Assembly: GCA_903835655.1 (NCBI GenBank) | Contig: CAILNT010000109.1 | Coordinates: 1-48,403 of the forward strand | DNA length: 48,403 bases | DNA from: an uncultured Pseudomonadota bacterium | GTDB taxonomy: Bacteria; Pseudomonadota; Gammaproteobacteria; Burkholderiales; Thiobacillaceae | Direction of reading: 5' to 3' | Notes under the pieces: model-generated | Told to the model about the DNA's origin: nothing | The model's database searches: none | Seen by the model: the letters and a program-made list of their open reading frames with translations, nothing else | Translations under genes and position numbers: made by a program | Part shown: positions 45,399 through 48,403 of the stretch, piece by piece | How positions within the stretch are numbered: the stretch's first letter is position 1 | How the letters are laid out: every line of letters begins with the position of its first letter

Positions 45399-46635
45399 AG
45401 CGCAGCGCCTCCGCCGGCTGCACTCGGGAAGCGCGCCAGCTAGGATAGAGGGTTGCGAGGAAGGCCAGCACCAGGGCGACGCCGCCTATGGTCGCGACAT
45501 CGCCCCAGATTAGCTTCGAGGGCAGTTTCGAGATGTAATAGACGTCGGCCGGGAACAGATCCTTGCCCACCAGGTGCTCGATCATGGGCACCACGGTCTC
45601 CACGTTGAGCGCCAACACCACGCCGGAGACTACGCCCAGCACCGTGCCGATCACCCCGATCAGACTGCCTTGCACCATGAAGATGGCCATGATGCTGCCG
45701 GGGTTGGCCCCCAGCGTGCGCAGGATGGCGATGTCGGCCTGCTTGTCGGTGACCGCCATGACCAGGGTGGAGACGATGTTGAAGGCGGCGACCGCGACGA
45801 TCAGGATGAGGATGAGAAACATCATGCGTTTCTCGATCTGCACCGCCTGGAAGAAGTTGGTGTGGCTCATGGTCCAGTCCGAGAGCGTGTAGTCGCCTTG
45901 CAAGGACTTCGCCAGGGCGCGCAGCACCCAGGGCGCGCGATCCATGTCGGCCAGTTTGACGCGCAGGCCGGAGACATCGTCGCCCAGGCGATAGAGCTTC
46001 TGTGCGTCTTGCAGATGGATCAGGGCCAGGCCGGCGTCGTACTCGTACATGCCCATGCGGAAGAGGCCCACCACGGTGAACTGCTTGATGCGCGGCAACA
46101 TGCCGGCCGGCGTCACCACGCCTTGCGGTGCGATGACCGCCACCTTGTCGCCGGGAAAAGCGCCGAGGGCGCGCGCCAGGTCGGCTCCCAGGACGATGCC
46201 GAATTCACCGGGCTTGAGGTCGGACAGGTGGCCATGGCTCATCTTCCTGGCGAATTCGGCGACCTGTTCTTCTTCCCGTGGCAGCAGGCCGCGCAGCAGC
46301 GTCCCCTTGGTTTCGCCGCCCAGCGCCAGCAGCGCCTGCCCGGAGACATAGGGGGCCATACCGCGCACCTCCGGGTGTCGGCCCACCTGTTTCGCCAGGC
46401 CAGGCCAGTCCGCCAGTCGTCCGGAGGGGCCGCTGATTTCCAGGTGTGCCGCGACCCCGAGGATGCGGTCGCGCAGTTCCTCCTGGAAGCCATTCATGAC
46501 CGAGAGCACCACGATCAAGGCCATCACGCCCAAGGCGATGCCCGCCATCGAGGTCATGGAGATGAAGGAGATGAAGTGATTGCGGCGCTTTGCGCGGGTA
46601 TAACGCAGGCCGATGGCGAGTTCGTAGGGCAGCAC
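45391..46635 (-). CDS. lolC: Lipoprotein-releasing permease LolC/LolE
   Basis: The start is taken as GTG at 46635 ([26 protein letters not shown]), the typical family beginning; the frame to 46749 adds only an unlikely leader. The 414-aa product has one N-terminal helix ([20 protein letters not shown]), a large periplasmic MacB-like domain, and three C-terminal helices ([20 protein letters not shown], then [20 protein letters not shown], and [20 protein letters not shown]). It forms the membrane part of the Lol exporter. Only one permease gene is present, so it probably works as a homodimer (LolF-like), as in many betaproteobacteria. Confidence 0.94.
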   Translation of the reverse strand: MLPYELAIGLRYTRAKRRNHFISFISMTSMAGIALGVMALIVVLSVMNGFQEELRDRILGVAAHLEISGPSGRLADWPGLAKQVGRHPEVRGMAPYVSGQALLALGGETKGTLLRGLLPREEEQVAEFARKMSHGHLSDLKPGEFGIVLGADLARALGAFPGDKVAVIAPQGVVTPAGMLPRIKQFTVVGLFRMGMYEYDAGLALIHLQDAQKLYRLGDDVSGLRVKLADMDRAPWVLRALAKSLQGDYTLSDWTMSHTNFFQAVQIEKRMMFLILILIVAVAAFNIVSTLVMAVTDKQADIAILRTLGANPGSIMAIFMVQGSLIGVIGTVLGVVSGVVLALNVETVVPMIEHLVGKDLFPADVYYISKLPSKLIWGDVATIGGVALVLAFLATLYPSWRASRVQPAEALRYE

Positions 46636-46694
46636 GGTACGGAGTCTGCCACAGGCGAGCCTCGCCAGGTAGCTCGCTGCAACCGGTCCATCGC

Positions 46695-46724
46695 TTGCTA
46701 TAGTTATGGCCCCTGAACTTATAA
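46695..46724 (+). promoter_or_regulatory. Possible sigma-70 promoter before the small gene and SQR
   Basis: TTGCTA (46695-46700) and TTATAA (46719-46724) are separated by 18 bases in the divergent gap between lolC and the 67-aa gene. The spacing to the start codon is very short, so the transcript would be nearly leaderless. This is a weak call. Confidence 0.3.
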
Positions 46725-46738
46725 AAGGATGGAGAGAC

Positions 46739-46942
46739 ATGACCGACAAGAAAAATTGGCATTTGCAACCCGGTGTGGCGATGAGCTCCGAAGCGGCCGA
46801 CGAGGTGGCGAAAATCGCCTGTGCCCTGAAGAGCCTGTCCGCCTACACGACCTTGATGATGGAGCGTGAAGACTGTCCGGAAGAGCTACAGAAACTCGTC
46901 GAGGAAGGCCTGGAAGCGATGGCCCGCGTCTTCGTCTGGTAA
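46739..46942 (+). CDS. Small soluble protein preceding SQR, unknown function
   Basis: ATG at 46739 with GGAG at 46731-46734. The 67-aa product, MTDKKNWHLQPGVAMSSEAAD at its start, is mainly helical and acidic (VAKIACALKSLSAYTTLMM, then CPEELQKLVEEGLEAMARVF), with two cysteines. I do not recognise the family. It is 31 bases upstream of the sulfide:quinone oxidoreductase gene on the same strand and is likely co-transcribed, so it could be an accessory factor for that enzyme. Confidence 0.7.
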   Translation: MTDKKNWHLQPGVAMSSEAADEVAKIACALKSLSAYTTLMMEREDCPEELQKLVEEGLEAMARVFVW

Positions 46943-46973
46943 GCACCCAATAAAATCACAGGAGTAAGACCCT

Positions 46974-48242
46974 ATGGCTCGTATCGTCATACTCGGCGCC
47001 GGCATCGGCGGCATGCCCATGGCCTATGAAATGCGCGAAAAGGCCCGCGCGGAAGACAGCGTCACCGTCGTGTCCAACGCGCCCTATTTTCAGTTCACCC
47101 CATCGAACCCCTGGGTGGGCGTCAACTGGCGCACCCGTGACGACATCACCCTGGAAATCGCCCCGCTGCTGGAGCGCAAGAACATCGACTTCATCCCGGT
47201 GGGGGCCAAGCGCCTACACCCCGAGCGCAATGTGCTGGAATTGAACGACGGCCGCGAACTGGAATACGACTTCCTCATCATCGCCAGCGGCCCCAAGCTG
47301 GCTTTCGATGAAGTGGAAGGCTTGGGCCCGAAGGGGCATACCAGCTCGGTCTGCCACGTCGAGCACGCGGTCGAGTCCGGCCGCGCCTGGGATGCTTTCG
47401 TCCAGGCCCCAGGCCCCATCGTCGTGGGCGCGGTGCAGGGAGCTTCCTGCTACGGCCCCGCCTACGAGTTCGCCTTCATCATGGATACCGACCTCAAGCG
47501 TCGCAAGATTCGCGACCAGGTGCCCATGACCTTCGTCACGGCCGAGCCCTACATCGGTCACCTCGGCCTGGGTGGTGTGGGCGATTCCAAGGGTTTGCTG
47601 GAATCCGCCATGCGCGATCGCCACGTGAAGTGGATCTGCAATGCCAAGGTCACCAAGGTCGAAGCCGGCAAGATGTATGTGGCCGAGCACAACGACGATG
47701 GCTCGGTGAAGAAGGAACATGAGCTGCCGTTCAAGTATTCGATGATGCTGCCCGCCTTCAAGGGGATCGATGCGGTGTTCGGCATCGAGGGGCTGACCAA
47801 TCCCCGCGGCTTCATCCTCATCGACCCGTACCAGCGCAACCCCAAGTACAACAACGTCTACGGCGTCGGCGTCTGTGTCGCGATCCCACCGGTGGAGGCG
47901 ACCCCCGTTCCCACCGGCGCACCCAAGACCGGCTACATGATCGAATCCATGGTTACCGCCACAGCGCACAACATCCGCGCCGTGCTTGACGGCAGGTCAC
48001 CCGACGAGAAAGCAACCTGGAACGCCATCTGTCTGGCCGACTTCGGCGATACCGGCGCCGCCTTCGTCGCTCTGCCGCAGATCCCGCCGCGCAACGTCAA
48101 CTGGTTCAGGGAAGGGAAGTGGGTGCACCTGGCCAAGATAGCCTTCGAGAAGTACTTCCTGCGCAAGATGAAGAAGGGTACGACCGAACCCCTCTACGAG
48201 AAATACATCCTCGGAGTGATGGGAATCAAGAAACTCAAGTGA
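46974..48242 (+). CDS. sqr: Sulfide:quinone oxidoreductase
   Basis: The 422-aa flavoprotein has an N-terminal FAD-binding Rossmann motif (VILGAGIGGMPMAYE) and the SQR body with SNPWVGVNWRTRDDI. The redox cysteines are C127 (SSVCHVEH), C159 (GASCYGPAYE) and C353 (NAICLADFGD), at almost the same positions as Cys128, Cys160 and Cys356 of the Acidithiobacillus ferrooxidans enzyme. His131 and His196 sit where its catalytic/quinone-site histidines fall. The C-terminus has amphipathic helices (WVHLAKIAFEKYFLRKM) that would anchor it to the inner membrane. It oxidises sulfide to polysulfide or sulfur and passes electrons to quinone. GGAG at 46961-46964 precedes the ATG. Confidence 0.93.
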   Translation: MARIVILGAGIGGMPMAYEMREKARAEDSVTVVSNAPYFQFTPSNPWVGVNWRTRDDITLEIAPLLERKNIDFIPVGAKRLHPERNVLELNDGRELEYDFLIIASGPKLAFDEVEGLGPKGHTSSVCHVEHAVESGRAWDAFVQAPGPIVVGAVQGASCYGPAYEFAFIMDTDLKRRKIRDQVPMTFVTAEPYIGHLGLGGVGDSKGLLESAMRDRHVKWICNAKVTKVEAGKMYVAEHNDDGSVKKEHELPFKYSMMLPAFKGIDAVFGIEGLTNPRGFILIDPYQRNPKYNNVYGVGVCVAIPPVEATPVPTGAPKTGYMIESMVTATAHNIRAVLDGRSPDEKATWNAICLADFGDTGAAFVALPQIPPRNVNWFREGKWVHLAKIAFEKYFLRKMKKGTTEPLYEKYILGVMGIKKLK

Positions 48243-48300
48243 GCCTGCGCGGCCGAGGGGCTTCAGTCTCCCGGCGGGGTCGCGCTCGGGCGCGGCCCGC

Positions 48301-48403
48301 TCAGGGCAGCAGCATGCTGAACACCGCACCGGCGTCGTTATGCAGCCGCAAGGTGCCGATGCGGCCCTGATTTTCGTGCAATTCGGCGATCATTTGCGCA
48401 AAA
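48301..48403 (-). CDS. C-terminal end of a histidine kinase (partial, cut by the right edge)
   Basis: Reading the minus strand from the window edge gives 33 residues and a TGA at 48301-48303. The segment FAQMIAELHENQGRIGTLRL, ending AGAVFSMLLP, looks like the final helix and strands of a HATPase_c domain (the usual motif being G-x-hydrophobic ... G-A-x-F-x-hydrophobic-x-L-P). The gene is convergent with the SQR gene, with a 58-base gap in which I see no clear terminator. Nothing else of it is visible. Confidence 0.75.
   Translation of the reverse strand, partial: FAQMIAELHENQGRIGTLRLHNDAGAVFSMLLP

Overview
This window is high-GC, gene-dense chromosomal DNA of a betaproteobacterium-like Gram-negative. 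The evidence is a Lol lipoprotein-export pair, an RND efflux pump with an outer-membrane channel lipoprotein, comEC, orn, AcnA, clpB, a DUF1631 protein, CheZ and many hybrid kinases. A sulfide:quinone oxidoreductase with its three expected cysteines, a TusE-type protein and a second DsrC-family protein suggest sulfur metabolism. Genus-level placement is not possible from the sequence alone. I see no rRNA, tRNA, integrase, transposase, prophage or CRISPR array.

Layout. 1-540: tandem 72-bp repeats that run off the left edge. 574-5137: RND inner-membrane pump and outer-membrane channel; the membrane-fusion partner is presumably off the left edge. 5067-8702 (minus): comEC, cheZ and a short DUF1631 protein. 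8977-12953: orn, glgP, a CrcB fluoride channel and a DUF190 protein. 13045-22206: a signalling operon of an HD-GYP response regulator, a six-PAS/GAF hybrid kinase and a hybrid kinase with a PhnD-like periplasmic sensor. 22368-23927: a DsrC-family gene facing a small secreted protein gene and tusE, separated by a repeat- and hairpin-rich spacer. 24011-25923 (minus): an HDOD protein and a PDC/Cache-like sensor protein. 26113-28821 (minus): acnA carrying two repeat-derived in-frame insertions. 28926-32309 (minus): NarL-type regulator, FixJ-type regulator and FixL-type kinase. 32362-36302: an Skp/OmpH-like chaperone (minus), a Gly/Tyr-rich secreted protein, and clpB behind a good sigma-32 promoter. 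36771-43907: HAMP-GAF hybrid kinase with three receivers, CheR, CheB, and a second hybrid kinase split by a frameshift in a C6 tract. 44031-48403: DUF4202 protein, lolD and lolC/E (minus), a 67-aa protein plus SQR, and the tail of a histidine kinase cut by the right edge.

How it fits together. Signal transduction dominates: five kinases are complete or split and one is partial. They are accompanied by an HD-GYP output, two DNA-binding regulators, and a CheR/CheB pair with no chemoreceptor, CheA or CheW nearby. The sulfur genes could be linked to the PhnD-type sensor kinase upstream, because PhnD-like sensors occur in TtrS-type sulfur-compound kinases, but that is inference. The most unusual observations are: (i) a palindromic intergenic repeat that has entered acnA in frame at interdomain positions; (ii) two DsrC/TusE paralogues in one locus that each keep the opposite one of the two redox cysteines; (iii) a CheR/CheB module whose likely methyl acceptor is a Glu/Gln-rich coiled coil inside a histidine kinase; and (iv) a 72-bp tandem repeat with no stop codon in any of six frames beside the efflux pump.
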